From NCBI RefSeq assembly GCF_000332515.2, contig NZ_AOGZ02000014.1, forward strand, positions 687,001-751,000: a DNA stretch of 64,000 nt. Direction: 5' to 3'. Shown one piece after another: positions 1 through 8,943 of the stretch (its first letter is position 1; each line of letters begins with the position of its first letter). A model generated the notes under the pieces. The model was not told the origin of the DNA. It made no database searches and saw only the letters and a program-made list of their open reading frames with translations. A program made the position numbers and the translations under genes. Source of the DNA: Leptospira wolbachii serovar Codice str. CDC. GTDB lineage: Bacteria > Spirochaetota > Leptospiria > Leptospirales > Leptospiraceae.

Positions 1-349
1 GAGTAAATCCTTGGGTCAATACTTCGGATGGTTTTATGTTTTTGTCTTTGGCAATGAGTTCAAATAGTTTGTCTTGAGCAAATTCACCAAGCGTGTTTTT
101 GATAAGTGCCTTGTATTCCGATTGGAATTTAGAATAGGCAATGGGAGAAGTTTCTTTCACATCACTCAAGTCATATTTTTTTCCACCGATACTCACTGCA
201 TCTTGGGTAATGTATTCCCGAACAAAGGAAGGAATACTGACAATAAAGAGAAGGGCGAAAACGAGGTTAGTCGCAAGGACGATTTTGGAGATGGGGTTTT
301 CCATCCACTTTTTAAAAATATTTTCCATCCCTGCCAGCTTCCCGGCCAT
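1..349 (-). CDS. N-terminus of a membrane-anchored periplasmic protein, possibly DsbA-like (partial)
   Basis: The reading frame runs off the left edge of the window, so only about 116 N-terminal residues are visible. A short basic cytoplasmic segment is followed by one hydrophobic helix (around ISKIVLATNLVFALLFIVS), and then a hydrophilic region containing GGKKYDLSDVK and a charged helical stretch. This membrane anchor plus GGKxY-type linker resembles the N-terminus of Leptospira thioredoxin/DsbA-fold proteins and of SurA-like chaperones, but the catalytic part lies outside the window and cannot be checked. Two in-frame ATGs are possible, at 349 and 328. Neither has a convincing ribosome binding site, although the second follows GGCAGGG directly. 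The reading frame is well supported; the family assignment is weak. Confidence 0.6.
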   Translation of the reverse strand, partial: MAGKLAGMENIFKKWMENPISKIVLATNLVFALLFIVSIPSFVREYITQDAVSIGGKKYDLSDVKETSPIAYSKFQSEYKALIKNTLGEFAQDKLFELIAKDKNIKPSEVLTQGFT

Positions 350-490
350 AAAGCGAGCAATCAAACGGAAAAATCTGAAAAAAAATATCGATTTTCGCTA
401 AAGCCTACCTCGAAATATCCGAAAATCTGAGGGAGGGAAAAGGATATTTTTTCTCAAAGAGCTGATCCTGAACACGGAGGTTTGGGAAAA

Positions 491-808
491 ATGAACACAA
501 TTAACATTCAAGGAAACTCGCACGTTTCGGTCCCCCCCACGATACCAACCCAAACTGGGAAACAATCGGAGGAAGGTAATGATTCGCTTTTCGAAAAGTC
601 GCAAAATCTGCGGGCAACAAAAAAGGTAGAAGCGGAAAGAGAGGCAAAGTTAAAGCCGGAAGATTTGGTATTAAAACCAACTCCTGCTTCTCTGGAAGAA
701 AAACTAAACCAAATCATTTCACCCGAAGAAGTGAAAGACTTACTTTCTCTCGTGACACGAACTCCCCTACCTTCCCCCAAAAGTCATAAGGTAGATACCA
801 AAAGGTAA
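491..808 (+). CDS. Small hydrophilic protein of unknown function
   Basis: A 105-residue protein with no recognised domain. The ATG at 491 is chosen because GGAGG lies at 476-480, about ten bases upstream; a TTG at 482 is in frame but too close to that site. The protein is rich in Lys, Glu, Pro and Ser, has no signal peptide or membrane segment, and carries a short predicted helical part near EEKLNQIISPEEVKDLL. Its stop codon (806-808) lies directly before the next small gene, so the two are probably co-transcribed and translationally coupled. I do not recognise the family. Confidence 0.7.
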   Translation: MNTINIQGNSHVSVPPTIPTQTGKQSEEGNDSLFEKSQNLRATKKVEAEREAKLKPEDLVLKPTPASLEEKLNQIISPEEVKDLLSLVTRTPLPSPKSHKVDTKR

Positions 809-810
809 GT

Positions 811-978
811 TTGTTCCTTAGCATTGCCATTCTTGACAGCTTTATCCTAGTTCTTAGCGGAGTATTGACCATTTCCGTTTTGGGACTAGGACTTGTTGTA
901 TACAATCAATTCATCCATCCTGTCATCTCAAGGAAAGAATCCGATCGGTTCATCCCCGTTCAAACGGGCGACAAATAA
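811..978 (+). CDS. Very small single-span membrane protein
   Basis: A 55-residue frame beginning at TTG 811, two bases after the stop of the preceding gene and six bases after an AAGG at 803-806. The first about 35 residues form one long hydrophobic helix (LDSFILVLSGVLTISVLGLG), and the C-terminus is charged and polar (ISRKESDRFIPVQTGDK). The composition is typical of a genuine membrane protein rather than random sequence. It shares its frame with the fragment that begins at 985, separated only by the TAA at 976-978, so it could be the anchor of a once longer protein. Function unknown. Confidence 0.5.
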   Translation: MFLSIAILDSFILVLSGVLTISVLGLGLVVYNQFIHPVISRKESDRFIPVQTGDK

Positions 979-984
979 GCCGGT

Positions 985-1427
985 TTGCCACCTTTCAAAT
1001 TGGATGTAAAACTGGGCAACTGGCAACCCGGTGTAATGCGATCTCGGAAGACCATCTTATCTTCCAATTCAAAAAAAGTCGTGATAGTGAAGATTATACC
1101 ATTACTGTTTTAAAGAACGGACCCACTTTCTACAAACCACCGCGGATGGAACATTACGGAAAGATGGAATCTAAAGAAACCTTCGAATCCTATGAAGTCA
1201 TTGGCCACCCTGCCGAATTTCGCATCTCCGATAAAATTGCCAAAGAACGGATGGTAAACTATATCGAAGTCTCTCTCACCTCCTCCTTTTATTTTAATAG
1301 GTCAGGAAAGGAACGAATGAAATTTACATTTGAAGTGGGAAAAATCCATCCGGGGATCAACAGGAAGGCAAGATTTCGTGGAGATGTATATGGATTTGGA
1401 AAAGAAGAAGGGGCCGAAGAAGATTAA
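985..1427 (+). pseudogene. Hypothetical gene with an apparent one-base frameshift
   Basis: From 985 (TTG) one frame reads a protein-like stretch, PPFKLDVKLGNWQPGV, up to about 1034. From about 1035 the next frame continues as NAISEDHLIFQFKKSRDSED and remains open to the stop at 1425-1427. Neither frame alone gives a complete gene: the second has no ATG, GTG or TTG until 1146. Adding one base near 1033-1036 would join them into a soluble protein of about 147 residues. The acidic C-terminus (GKEEGAEED) is intact. It may be a real frameshift or a sequencing error. No family is recognised. It follows two small genes on the same strand and ends just before the convergent thrB. Confidence 0.5.
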
Positions 1428-1435
1428 ACAAGAAA

Positions 1436-2389
1436 CTATTTTGTTTGGATGCGAACTCCGAGTCCATCGGGTTTGACACGTTTGAATGTATATGCAATGT
1501 TTGCTGCGCCCATCACTTGAGATACCATCTTTTCCAATTCCGTTTGTTTGGTTTTCACTGACTTCCTTTCCAAAAATACAAGTAAACTTGGACCAGAACC
1601 AGACAAACAATACCCAATCCCTGCTTGTTTAAAACGATCCGCTAACGGATACAAAGGCGAAGACTTCGGAATTCTGTAGGGAGTGTGCATTTTATCTTCT
1701 AAACCAACGAGTAAATCACCAAACTTACGTTTGTCTAAAAAATGCATCCAAGCACCAATGCGAGATAAATTAAAAATGACATCGGCTGTTGCGTAGGTTT
1801 TCGGAAGTGCTTTCCTTGATTCCTCAGTTGAAACATGAAACTCTGGTGTTAGAACAAAAATAGCAACAGAAGAAGGAAATTTTTTACGGAAATATCTCAG
1901 CTTTTCACCAAACGTAGAATAGGCGAAAACAAATCCACCTAGATAAGCCGGCAAAGTATTATCAGGATGGCCTTCAAATTCCGCTAAATACTGAGTAAAT
2001 GTTGGCTCTGTTGGTACTGTGGTTGGTTCCAATCTTTTGTGAACTTCCCTTGCCAAAGAGAGGCCCGCAACAATGGCAGATGCACTAGAACCAAGTCCCC
2101 CTTTTAAGGGTAAGGATAAACTCATTTTGCAATGGTAAGGAGGTGCAGTTCTGCTAGGTAAAAACTTTTCGAAATAGGAAAGATAAGACTGATAAACCAG
2201 ATCTTCTTTTTCAGAAAACGGCAAGGGTTTGCCGTTTTTTAATTCTGTTTTTGATTCAGTAATTTCTTTTGAAAAACTAAATTCAAATTCATTACGAAGA
2301 TCGAGAGCAAGACCCATAAGGTCAAAACCAGGCCCCAAGTTGGCGGAAGTTCCTGGCACTTGGATAAAAATCTTAGGAAGGCGAATCAT
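1436..2389 (-). CDS. thrB: Homoserine kinase
   Basis: Phosphorylates L-homoserine with ATP to O-phosphohomoserine, the branch-point step to threonine. The 317-residue protein shows the GHMP-kinase layout: an N-terminal PGTSANLGPGFD motif near residues 12-23, and the ATP-binding PLKGGLGSSASA motif near residues 94-105. The C-terminal GHMP segment includes GYCLSGSGPSLLVF. Its length matches ordinary ThrB enzymes. The ATG at 2389 gives the standard N-terminus; no strong ribosome binding site is visible. It lies 111 bases downstream of the acyl-CoA dehydrogenase gene on the same strand. No other threonine genes are adjacent. Confidence 0.93.
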   Translation of the reverse strand: MIRLPKIFIQVPGTSANLGPGFDLMGLALDLRNEFEFSFSKEITESKTELKNGKPLPFSEKEDLVYQSYLSYFEKFLPSRTAPPYHCKMSLSLPLKGGLGSSASAIVAGLSLAREVHKRLEPTTVPTEPTFTQYLAEFEGHPDNTLPAYLGGFVFAYSTFGEKLRYFRKKFPSSVAIFVLTPEFHVSTEESRKALPKTYATADVIFNLSRIGAWMHFLDKRKFGDLLVGLEDKMHTPYRIPKSSPLYPLADRFKQAGIGYCLSGSGPSLLVFLERKSVKTKQTELEKMVSQVMGAANIAYTFKRVKPDGLGVRIQTK

Positions 2390-2500
2390 CGTTTCGCCCA
2401 GGCTCTAAGAACGGTTTCCAAAATCAACCTCTCTTTCTTTCTAAGAATTGTTCCCCAAATCTGTAAGTCTACCTAGAAGACCGGAAGGGATCTTTGCTCT

Positions 2501-3685
2501 TTATTCGGACCAAAGTTTTTTCAAATCACTAGCAATGTTCTTTTGCATGGCTTCGTTCGTTCCGCCACCAATACTGAGTAAGATGGCATCTCTATGCAAC
2601 CGTTCCACAGGATATTCTCGGCAATACCCATACCCACCTAAAACTTGGATGGCATTTCTTGAGACTCGCTCCGCCATTTGGGTCGCAACCAGTTTTGCGG
2701 AAGCTGCACCCAGAGAGTTTCTTACATCAGGTCCAAGTTCACTGGCCACATGATAAACAAGAGCTCTGGCAGCTTGGTAATCAGCATAAGACTCGGCAAC
2801 CATCCTTTGGATTTGACCAAACTCCATCAGTTTTTTACCAAAGGCTTCCCTGTGACGGATAGTATAATCACACATGATATCGATACAACGACGAGCAATG
2901 CCTAAAGACTGGGCTGCAAGAGTCACACGTTCTATTTCTAAATTCCGCATCATGTGAGTGACCGCACCATTCTCGATACCGAGTAAATTTTCTTCTGGAA
3001 CTTCCATATCTTCAAAAACTAGTTGGGTGGTAGGTGAAGAACGCATCCCCATCTTCTCTTCTTTTTTCCCGACCGAAAAACCCTTGTAAGACGACTCGAT
3101 CACAAAAGAGGTCATTTTTTTCCCATTTTTTTCCAGCTTAGTATAGAGAACAAAAACTTGTCCGATGGATCCGTTCGTGATATATTGTTTTACACCGTTG
3201 ATGACATAACGATCTCCCTTTTTGACAGCATGAGTTGTCATTCCAAGAACATCCGTTCCGGCACCAGGTTCAGTCATCCCCATTCCACCAATCCATTCGC
3301 CAGTAATGACCTTACTCAAATAACGGACTCTCTGTGAAGGGTTGGAGCTATAGAAAAAATTATTCACAAAAAGGACTTCGTGGGCCAAATAAGAAAGAGT
3401 AAAACCTGGATCAAACCGAGACATCTCTTCATGGATAATGACTGCGGCAAGTGGATCAAGTCCATGCCCACCATCGGCTTCCGGTACTGTAATCCCAAAA
3501 ATTCCAAGTTCGGAACCCAACCGTTTGAAAAGCATGGTATTGAATGTTTCTTTTTCGTCATTTTCCTTTGCTTGTTCGTCCATCTCCCTTTCCGCAAAAG
3601 ATGCCACAGACTCTCTAAGTGCCAGATGGTCTTCTGTAGGATTGAATAGATCTAGTGATGATTTTTTTGTCGAAAGCGTACTCAT
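2501..3685 (-). CDS. Acyl-CoA dehydrogenase, isovaleryl-CoA-dehydrogenase-like
   Basis: A 394-residue flavoprotein with the full acyl-CoA dehydrogenase fold: an N-terminal helical domain, a middle beta domain containing GMTEPGAGTDV (FAD contact) and NGVKQYITNG, and a C-terminal helical domain with VLGGYGYCREYPVER and GGGTNEAM. In the family the catalytic glutamate sits either before the C-terminal GT motif (medium-chain type) or on helix G (isovaleryl type). Here the first position is Gly and helix G reads LEIER, which favours the isovaleryl/branched-chain class. Electrons would go to EtfAB, encoded 5 kb away. The substrate cannot be read from sequence alone. The gene appears transcribed alone from the 372-base gap upstream. 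Confidence 0.88.
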   Translation of the reverse strand: MSTLSTKKSSLDLFNPTEDHLALRESVASFAEREMDEQAKENDEKETFNTMLFKRLGSELGIFGITVPEADGGHGLDPLAAVIIHEEMSRFDPGFTLSYLAHEVLFVNNFFYSSNPSQRVRYLSKVITGEWIGGMGMTEPGAGTDVLGMTTHAVKKGDRYVINGVKQYITNGSIGQVFVLYTKLEKNGKKMTSFVIESSYKGFSVGKKEEKMGMRSSPTTQLVFEDMEVPEENLLGIENGAVTHMMRNLEIERVTLAAQSLGIARRCIDIMCDYTIRHREAFGKKLMEFGQIQRMVAESYADYQAARALVYHVASELGPDVRNSLGAASAKLVATQMAERVSRNAIQVLGGYGYCREYPVERLHRDAILLSIGGGTNEAMQKNIASDLKKLWSE

Positions 3686-4057
3686 GGAGATAATTTTTTC
3701 GTACTTTTACTCAGCCTGTAAACGAAAAAACCAGCACTCATTACATTCTCTCAATTGAAATCGCTACAAAAACGAACAGTTTTTCATTTAAAGTGGCAAA
3801 CAATAGTGGGAACTTTTATAGATACGCTAACGAGAGTTATTTTGCCTTATCTGCATTGACACAACTTACTTAAAGATAAAACAAAAACTACACGGACCAA
3901 TAGAACAACTACTTATAACTAGTGATTATCCTATGAGGAAATTCCTATGTAACAAAAAGTAATAATGATTTTAAGGAATCGATTTACAATTTATTGATTC
4001 TATACAAACTTCACCATAATATCAGGAATATCTTTCGTCTTATAAACCAAAATTAGA
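3686..4057. other. AT-rich divergent intergenic region
   Basis: 372 bases between two divergent genes, the acyl-CoA dehydrogenase (minus) and the HD-GYP-like protein (plus). It is AT-rich and holds no reading frame with a start and coding character in either direction. It presumably carries both promoters, but I see no clear -35/-10 pair, no long inverted repeat and no Shine-Dalgarno sequence before either start. Confidence 0.6.
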
Positions 4058-5530
4058 ATGAGCACTAACGATACAAACATAGTACCAAGAGAAAAGCTCG
4101 CCAAATTTGAGTTAACTGAAGAGTCTTTAAATAGTTTTCGCAAAAACAAAAACATTCCTCTCGATCTCTACAATAAAGATGGGCAAATCCTCATTCATAA
4201 AAAAAGGAACCCTTCAGAAGCCGATTTCGGTAAACTTCTTAAGTTTGAGATGCAAGGTGTTTACTTCCTGATCTCGGAGCTTCGAAAAACCAAACCCAAT
4301 GGTGCTGAAAGTGCCTTTTTAGAACCAGGTCGGACCACTAAACTATTTGATCAGGAAAAAACATCTCGTTTCGCCAAACAATCCCAGGCTCTCATTGAAG
4401 ATTTACGCAAAACATCCTTCTCTTCTGACCAAGCCGTCTTTGTCCAAAACTCAGTAAACGAACTTCTCACTGACTTCACAAGTAATCCTGACTACGAACT
4501 TGGTATCTTTAATATTTTAGAAATCCTTGGTGTTGCTGGCGTTTCCGTAGAATCGGAACTGATGACCAAACGCACAGTAGTTGCCATGGGAATGAAGGTT
4601 CGCACAAAAAAAATTGTGAATGAAGGGAAAGAAGAATCGAATAAAAAAGATCATCTAAGTCTTATGATGGCAAGTTATTTGGCAGACGTGGGGTATTCCC
4701 GGCTTGATATCAAAAACAATCCCAAACTCACAAAAGAAGAATATGCAGTAGTCCAACAACACCCTATCATCAGTTATTTGATGACCCTACCTGCCCCAGA
4801 AATTGATTCTCACGTACGCACACTGATTTTAAACCACCACAGACCTTATCGTGGCAATGGAGTGAACAATAACTTTCCAGATCCAAGATCACTTTTTACG
4901 AAACTTATGTCTGTCCGTGACAAGTATAATAAAGAAGTAGGTAAAGAAAGAATCACCCAAGATATCGAACTCCAACTCCACTTACAAGAAAACAATGTCA
5001 CATCTTCTAGTTTTGAAGAAGATATCGCTATACTCTCACTTGCCAGTGAATACGCATCGCTTACGTCCAACCAACCCTGGAGACCTGCATTCAAATCATC
5101 CACCGCATTAAAAATGATTTTGAATGATTCATTTTTCTCTTATAGCAATAAAAATATCAGACATCTCCTCGACTATGTGGGAAGTTCTCTTACTAATAAC
5201 GAAAACATTGTCAACTTTGGTGATTTTGTGATTACCGCTTCTGTGGATTCTGAAAGACGAGCCCATTTTGATATCTGTATTGTTCTCGATGTCGGCCGTT
5301 ACCAAACACGCCCCAAACTCCAAAGAATTTGTAGCATCAACCCAGTGTTCCAAAAAGGAAACAAATTCAAAATTGCAGACTTTGATTTACACAGCATCAA
5401 AATTGATCGCAGAAAAGCCATTATGGATTTGGCTTTGCAAGCGGGTACCACCCGCGTCATTTATATCATAGACCCAGAATTAAACCCGGCCCTTCACGAA
5501 GCGGTTTACAAAATCAATATGGCCTCTTAA
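4058..5530 (+). CDS. Degenerate HD-GYP-like protein
   Basis: A 490-residue soluble protein with HD-GYP architecture. The N-terminal segment around residues 35-75 (DLYNKDGQILIHKK...GVYFL) resembles the domain that precedes HD-GYP in many c-di-GMP phosphodiesterases. The core near residues 200-290 has the right spacing, but the metal-binding HD pair is replaced (ASYLADVGYSR where AALLHDIGK is usual) and the GYP loop reads HHRPYRGNG rather than HHExxDGxGYP. It has therefore probably lost catalysis and may act as a c-di-GMP sensor or protein partner. The C-terminal about 150 residues match nothing I recognise. Its stop overlaps that of the convergent cyclase by four bases. Confidence 0.7.
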   Translation: MSTNDTNIVPREKLAKFELTEESLNSFRKNKNIPLDLYNKDGQILIHKKRNPSEADFGKLLKFEMQGVYFLISELRKTKPNGAESAFLEPGRTTKLFDQEKTSRFAKQSQALIEDLRKTSFSSDQAVFVQNSVNELLTDFTSNPDYELGIFNILEILGVAGVSVESELMTKRTVVAMGMKVRTKKIVNEGKEESNKKDHLSLMMASYLADVGYSRLDIKNNPKLTKEEYAVVQQHPIISYLMTLPAPEIDSHVRTLILNHHRPYRGNGVNNNFPDPRSLFTKLMSVRDKYNKEVGKERITQDIELQLHLQENNVTSSSFEEDIAILSLASEYASLTSNQPWRPAFKSSTALKMILNDSFFSYSNKNIRHLLDYVGSSLTNNENIVNFGDFVITASVDSERRAHFDICIVLDVGRYQTRPKLQRICSINPVFQKGNKFKIADFDLHSIKIDRRKAIMDLALQAGTTRVIYIIDPELNPALHEAVYKINMAS

Positions 5531-6912
5531 GCCACGTTTGGCGAATAAAGATGGATTTTTTGCTCTCTCCCGGATAGAGCTACAAATTCCTTTTTATCCC
5601 AACCGGTGGGAGAACCTATTTCTAACCAAACTGCTTCCGAAATTAAAAAAGATACACTCAGATCTTTACAGGCCGACTCAATCCGTGAAGCAGTGTTGAC
5701 TGTATCGCCAATGACAGTGTATTCCATCCTTTCTTCCGAACCAATGCTCCCACAAAACACTTCCCCCGTGTGAATCCCAATTCCGATTTTAATCTCACTT
5801 AAACCTTCTGCGATTCGTTCTTTGTTCCACTGCATAAGTTCATCTAACATGGAATTTGCGGCAAGAACGGCATTTTTTGTATCTTCCCCTTCTGTTTCAG
5901 AAGGTGAAGGAGTTCCAAAAGTTGCCATCACCGCATCCCCGATGAATTTATCCAAACTTCCTTTATATTTAAAAATCGCTCGTACCATACGCCGACGAAA
6001 CTCTGTTAAAAAAATGGAGAGTTCTTCTGGATCCATCGGTTCCGAAAACTGAGTGAACCCTCGGATGTCGCTAAATAGAACTGTTACCTTCTGTCTTTTA
6101 CCCTTGCCGATGACTTCTGGTTCAGAAACAATTTCAGAAACTAAATCAGGGGAAAAATAACGAGATAAAGTAGTCTTTTGAGATTCCGCTGCCGCAAATT
6201 TCAATAACATTCGAAGACTTCGAAAAATTGCATAAGAGACAGCAAAAACTAACGTAAGATAAATGGCTGGTTTGGTAACCAGTGCATCTGCCATAATGAT
6301 TTGGTCTCCTAAAACATAACGATACCAATCCAAACCACTGATTGCCTGCGAATCCATTAATGCAAAAATAATGAATCCGTAATAACTAATTAAAAAACAA
6401 ACAAAAGAAAAGTTCGCAAGAGAAAATCTGTATTGGAACAAACTAAGAGACAATGGAAGAAGATAGAACACAACCAAGGGAGATTTGACAAGAAAGTTGG
6501 GATTTCCTTCCCCCTTCAAAAGATACCAACTGATAATAGTGATGGTGACAAGAAGGTTATCTATGAATAAACTAATATAATCATATTTTGTTTTCCAATG
6601 GCCCTTACTTTTTTTTAAAATTTGAGCATGAAGGAATGTATTGAGAAAGTAAAACCCTAGGGCAACAAAATTGATTAAAAAACCCGACAAAGAATCTGTA
6701 TTACTCAAATTGGCTACCGCACTGGCAGCTAAGGCCAAACCAATCACATACCGAAATCGGACGGCAAATAATGCCCCCATTTGTTCTTCTTGGAATAAAA
6801 GCTCCGACATATACCGAGGGAACTGGTCTCGGATACAATACACAGATCGAATGGCCTGAACAATAGAGTGGAACATAGGCCAACATTCCATCATGGAAAG
6901 TTTTACTGGCAA
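5527..6912 (-). CDS. Membrane-bound class III adenylate/guanylate cyclase
   Basis: A 461-residue protein with about six N-terminal membrane segments (residues 50-235) and a C-terminal class III cyclase domain. The metal-binding aspartates lie in FSDIRGFT and FIGDAVMA, the lysine in DKFIGD fits a purine-binding role, and VIGDTVNTASRIE is the conserved C-terminal motif. It should make cAMP, although cGMP cannot be excluded. TTG 6912 is the longest start; ATGs at 6894 or further in, for example the one preceding GALFAV with AAGAAG upstream, are possible, and no ribosome binding site settles it. It converges with the HD-GYP-like gene and diverges from the membrane protein gene at 6958 across only 45 bases. 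Confidence 0.85.
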   Translation of the reverse strand: MPVKLSMMECWPMFHSIVQAIRSVYCIRDQFPRYMSELLFQEEQMGALFAVRFRYVIGLALAASAVANLSNTDSLSGFLINFVALGFYFLNTFLHAQILKKSKGHWKTKYDYISLFIDNLLVTITIISWYLLKGEGNPNFLVKSPLVVFYLLPLSLSLFQYRFSLANFSFVCFLISYYGFIIFALMDSQAISGLDWYRYVLGDQIIMADALVTKPAIYLTLVFAVSYAIFRSLRMLLKFAAAESQKTTLSRYFSPDLVSEIVSEPEVIGKGKRQKVTVLFSDIRGFTQFSEPMDPEELSIFLTEFRRRMVRAIFKYKGSLDKFIGDAVMATFGTPSPSETEGEDTKNAVLAANSMLDELMQWNKERIAEGLSEIKIGIGIHTGEVFCGSIGSEERMEYTVIGDTVNTASRIESACKDLSVSFLISEAVWLEIGSPTGWDKKEFVALSGREQKIHLYSPNVA

Positions 6913-6957
6913 GGGAATTTTCTTTTTGCCAATTAAGAATCCTTAATGTTTCAATGA

Positions 6958-7788
6958 ATGATGTTCCAAAAAGGATTTTTTTTACGATTCGGAAAACTAA
7001 GTTCCTTTCTAGCTTTGGATGTGCTCCTCTCCCTTTCCGCCAACCTTTCTTTTTTTTCCCTGTATCTAAACGAAAAAATCCGCCCCACACTGTTTCTCTT
7101 TTATTTAAGTTCCGTTTGGGCCCTCTACTTAGCCGATCATTTATGGGACGCAAAAAGAGAAAAAGAACCTCTCTCCGAAAGAGGAGCCTTCTATTTACGA
7201 TTCCGCTTTGCCATTGTTAGTTCCCTAATTTTATCTTCCTTTGTTTCCCTATTCATTGGAATCTCTTTTGAATTCTCTTTTCTTTGGAATCACCTTCCCT
7301 ATTTACTTTCCTTTGTTTTATTTTTTGTTTTAATTGTGACGAAACTTTCCCCTATCCCCAAAGAAATTTTGGTATCAGGATTTTATACTCTGGGAGTGCT
7401 TCTCCCCTTTTCTTTGTTTGGTGGTTCTGACCCAATAGTTTGGATTTTTTTTCTCCACGTATTTGCCAATGTCCTTCTCACCTACAATACAGACCGCGAG
7501 TTTGACGAGCAGCAAAGAACCTTTACCTTAATCCAATACGGGAAACCAAAAACGATAAAAACCTTTGTGCATTGGCTTTTGGGAATTGGGACTTCTTTCC
7601 TCCTTTGGGCTTGGATTTTTCAAAACCACTCGGGTGGATTTCTTATCGGGATGGGAATCTCTTATTTCTGGCTCGGTGTTTGTAGTTTGCAAAAAGAGAA
7701 AGGTATCGGATTCAAGTCCCTTTGCGAACTTTCCTACCTTCCGATGTTCCTACCCCAGATCATTTTTTTCTTCTCCCTACTTCCTTAA
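6958..7788 (+). CDS. Polytopic membrane protein, distantly UbiA-like
   Basis: A 276-residue protein with about eight or nine hydrophobic helices. Two acidic loops, DHLWDAKRE near residue 60 and NTDREFDEQQRT near residue 175, sit where UbiA-type prenyltransferases carry their two DxxxD Mg-pyrophosphate motifs. The spacing between the loops also fits the family. Overall similarity to characterised UbiA enzymes is low, so a lipid prenyltransferase is an inference. ATG codons at 6958 and 6961 are equivalent starts, and no Shine-Dalgarno sequence is seen. A 99-residue membrane protein follows 16 bases downstream and is probably co-transcribed. Confidence 0.65.
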   Translation: MMFQKGFFLRFGKLSSFLALDVLLSLSANLSFFSLYLNEKIRPTLFLFYLSSVWALYLADHLWDAKREKEPLSERGAFYLRFRFAIVSSLILSSFVSLFIGISFEFSFLWNHLPYLLSFVLFFVLIVTKLSPIPKEILVSGFYTLGVLLPFSLFGGSDPIVWIFFLHVFANVLLTYNTDREFDEQQRTFTLIQYGKPKTIKTFVHWLLGIGTSFLLWAWIFQNHSGGFLIGMGISYFWLGVCSLQKEKGIGFKSLCELSYLPMFLPQIIFFFSLLP

Positions 7789-7804
7789 AAATTAGGGTGG
7801 GTTT

Positions 7805-8104
7805 ATGTGGTTACTCATCGTACATTTGTTTGCACTTTTCCTTTTTGCCTTCCTCTACTCTTTCCGATTTCGAAAATTAGTGCCAAACCCTAACCTAAAT
7901 ATCCTTTTGCAAATCCAAGCGGCCTCTAAAGACTGGAAATCCACTCCGTATTTGGTCCTCCTTATCGGTTTTGCCCTCTTCCTCCTCCTCCCTCTGACCT
8001 TGGGATTTTCCTTTTACCTCCGGACGGATGCAAACGTCGTGGTTGTCATCGTTTGGATCATTTGGGCCTACAATTGGAGTAAATACACGTTCTGGAGAGA
8101 ATAA
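7805..8104 (+). CDS. Small membrane protein
   Basis: A 99-residue protein with one N-terminal helix (LLIVHLFALFLFAFLYSF), a polar middle region and two further helices (LVLLIGFALFLLLPLTLGF and VVVVIVWIIWAY), ending in basic and aromatic residues. A purine-rich GGGTGGG just before ATG 7805 supports the start. It follows the UbiA-like gene closely and precedes etfB by 67 bases. No domain is recognised, and it might be an accessory subunit of its upstream neighbour. Confidence 0.7.
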   Translation: MWLLIVHLFALFLFAFLYSFRFRKLVPNPNLNILLQIQAASKDWKSTPYLVLLIGFALFLLLPLTLGFSFYLRTDANVVVVIVWIIWAYNWSKYTFWRE

Positions 8105-8171
8105 TGTACTTCCCTTATGACTTCCCTCTCGTTTTCTGGTCTTAGGTAATCCACGATAACGGGGTTAAGGA

Positions 8172-8933
8172 ATGAAAATTGTTGTTCTAGTAAAGCAGGT
8201 TCCGGACACGGAAACCAATATCAAGGTCGGTGACAAATCGATCAACGAAGCTGGCGTAAAATGGATCATCTCTCCTTATGATGAATTTGCAATCGAAGAG
8301 GGAATCAGAATTCGTGAAAAAAGCGGTGGAGAAGTCATCGCAGTGTCCCTCGGTCCAGACCGTGCAGTCGAAGCTCTTCGCACTGCTTACGCAATGGGTG
8401 TGGACAGAGCCGTTCATGTAAAAGTGGATGACTATGTAACTTTTGATTCTACATACACTTCCGAACTTCTAGCAAATCTCATCAAAGCAGAAAACGCAGA
8501 TGTAGTCATCGGTGGTCGTCAATCAATCGACACTGACAGCTCACAAGTTGTTGTTCAAATTGCAGAGAGATTGAATGTTCCTCACGTAGCTATGGCCCTC
8601 AAACTTGAGTTTGACGGAAACAAAGTAACTGCAACAAGAGAAATCGAAGGTGGAACTGAAGTTGTAGAAACTTCTGCTCCTCTAGCAGTAACTGCTCAAA
8701 AAGGTTTGAATGAACCAAGATACCCAAGTTTAAAAGGTATCATGTCTGCGAAGAAAAAACCGGTAGATGTTAAAAAACCGGAAGAACTCGGAGCAACAGG
8801 ATCTAAACTCGAAGTAGTATCTCTTGAACCACCTCCTCCACGTATCGCTGGTCGAAAACTGGAAGCGGCAGATGCACAAGGTTTTGCATCTCAACTTGTA
8901 AAAGCTCTTCGCGAAGAAGCGAAGGTCATCTAA
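8172..8933 (+). CDS. etfB: Electron transfer flavoprotein subunit beta
   Basis: Small subunit of the heterodimeric ETF that accepts electrons from acyl-CoA dehydrogenases. The 253-residue protein has the canonical start MKIVVLVKQVPDTE, the GGRQSIDTDSSQV segment that contacts AMP, and the recognition loop region EPRYPSLKGIM near residue 184. Its length matches standard EtfB. The start at 8172 is preceded by a GGGG/AAGGA stretch. etfA follows after ten bases with its own strong ribosome binding site, so the two form an operon. Codon use in this pair is strongly biased, with many GAA, GCT and CTT codons, suggesting high expression. Confidence 0.96.
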   Translation: MKIVVLVKQVPDTETNIKVGDKSINEAGVKWIISPYDEFAIEEGIRIREKSGGEVIAVSLGPDRAVEALRTAYAMGVDRAVHVKVDDYVTFDSTYTSELLANLIKAENADVVIGGRQSIDTDSSQVVVQIAERLNVPHVAMALKLEFDGNKVTATREIEGGTEVVETSAPLAVTAQKGLNEPRYPSLKGIMSAKKKPVDVKKPEELGATGSKLEVVSLEPPPPRIAGRKLEAADAQGFASQLVKALREEAKVI

Positions 8934-8943
8934 GGAGACGAAC

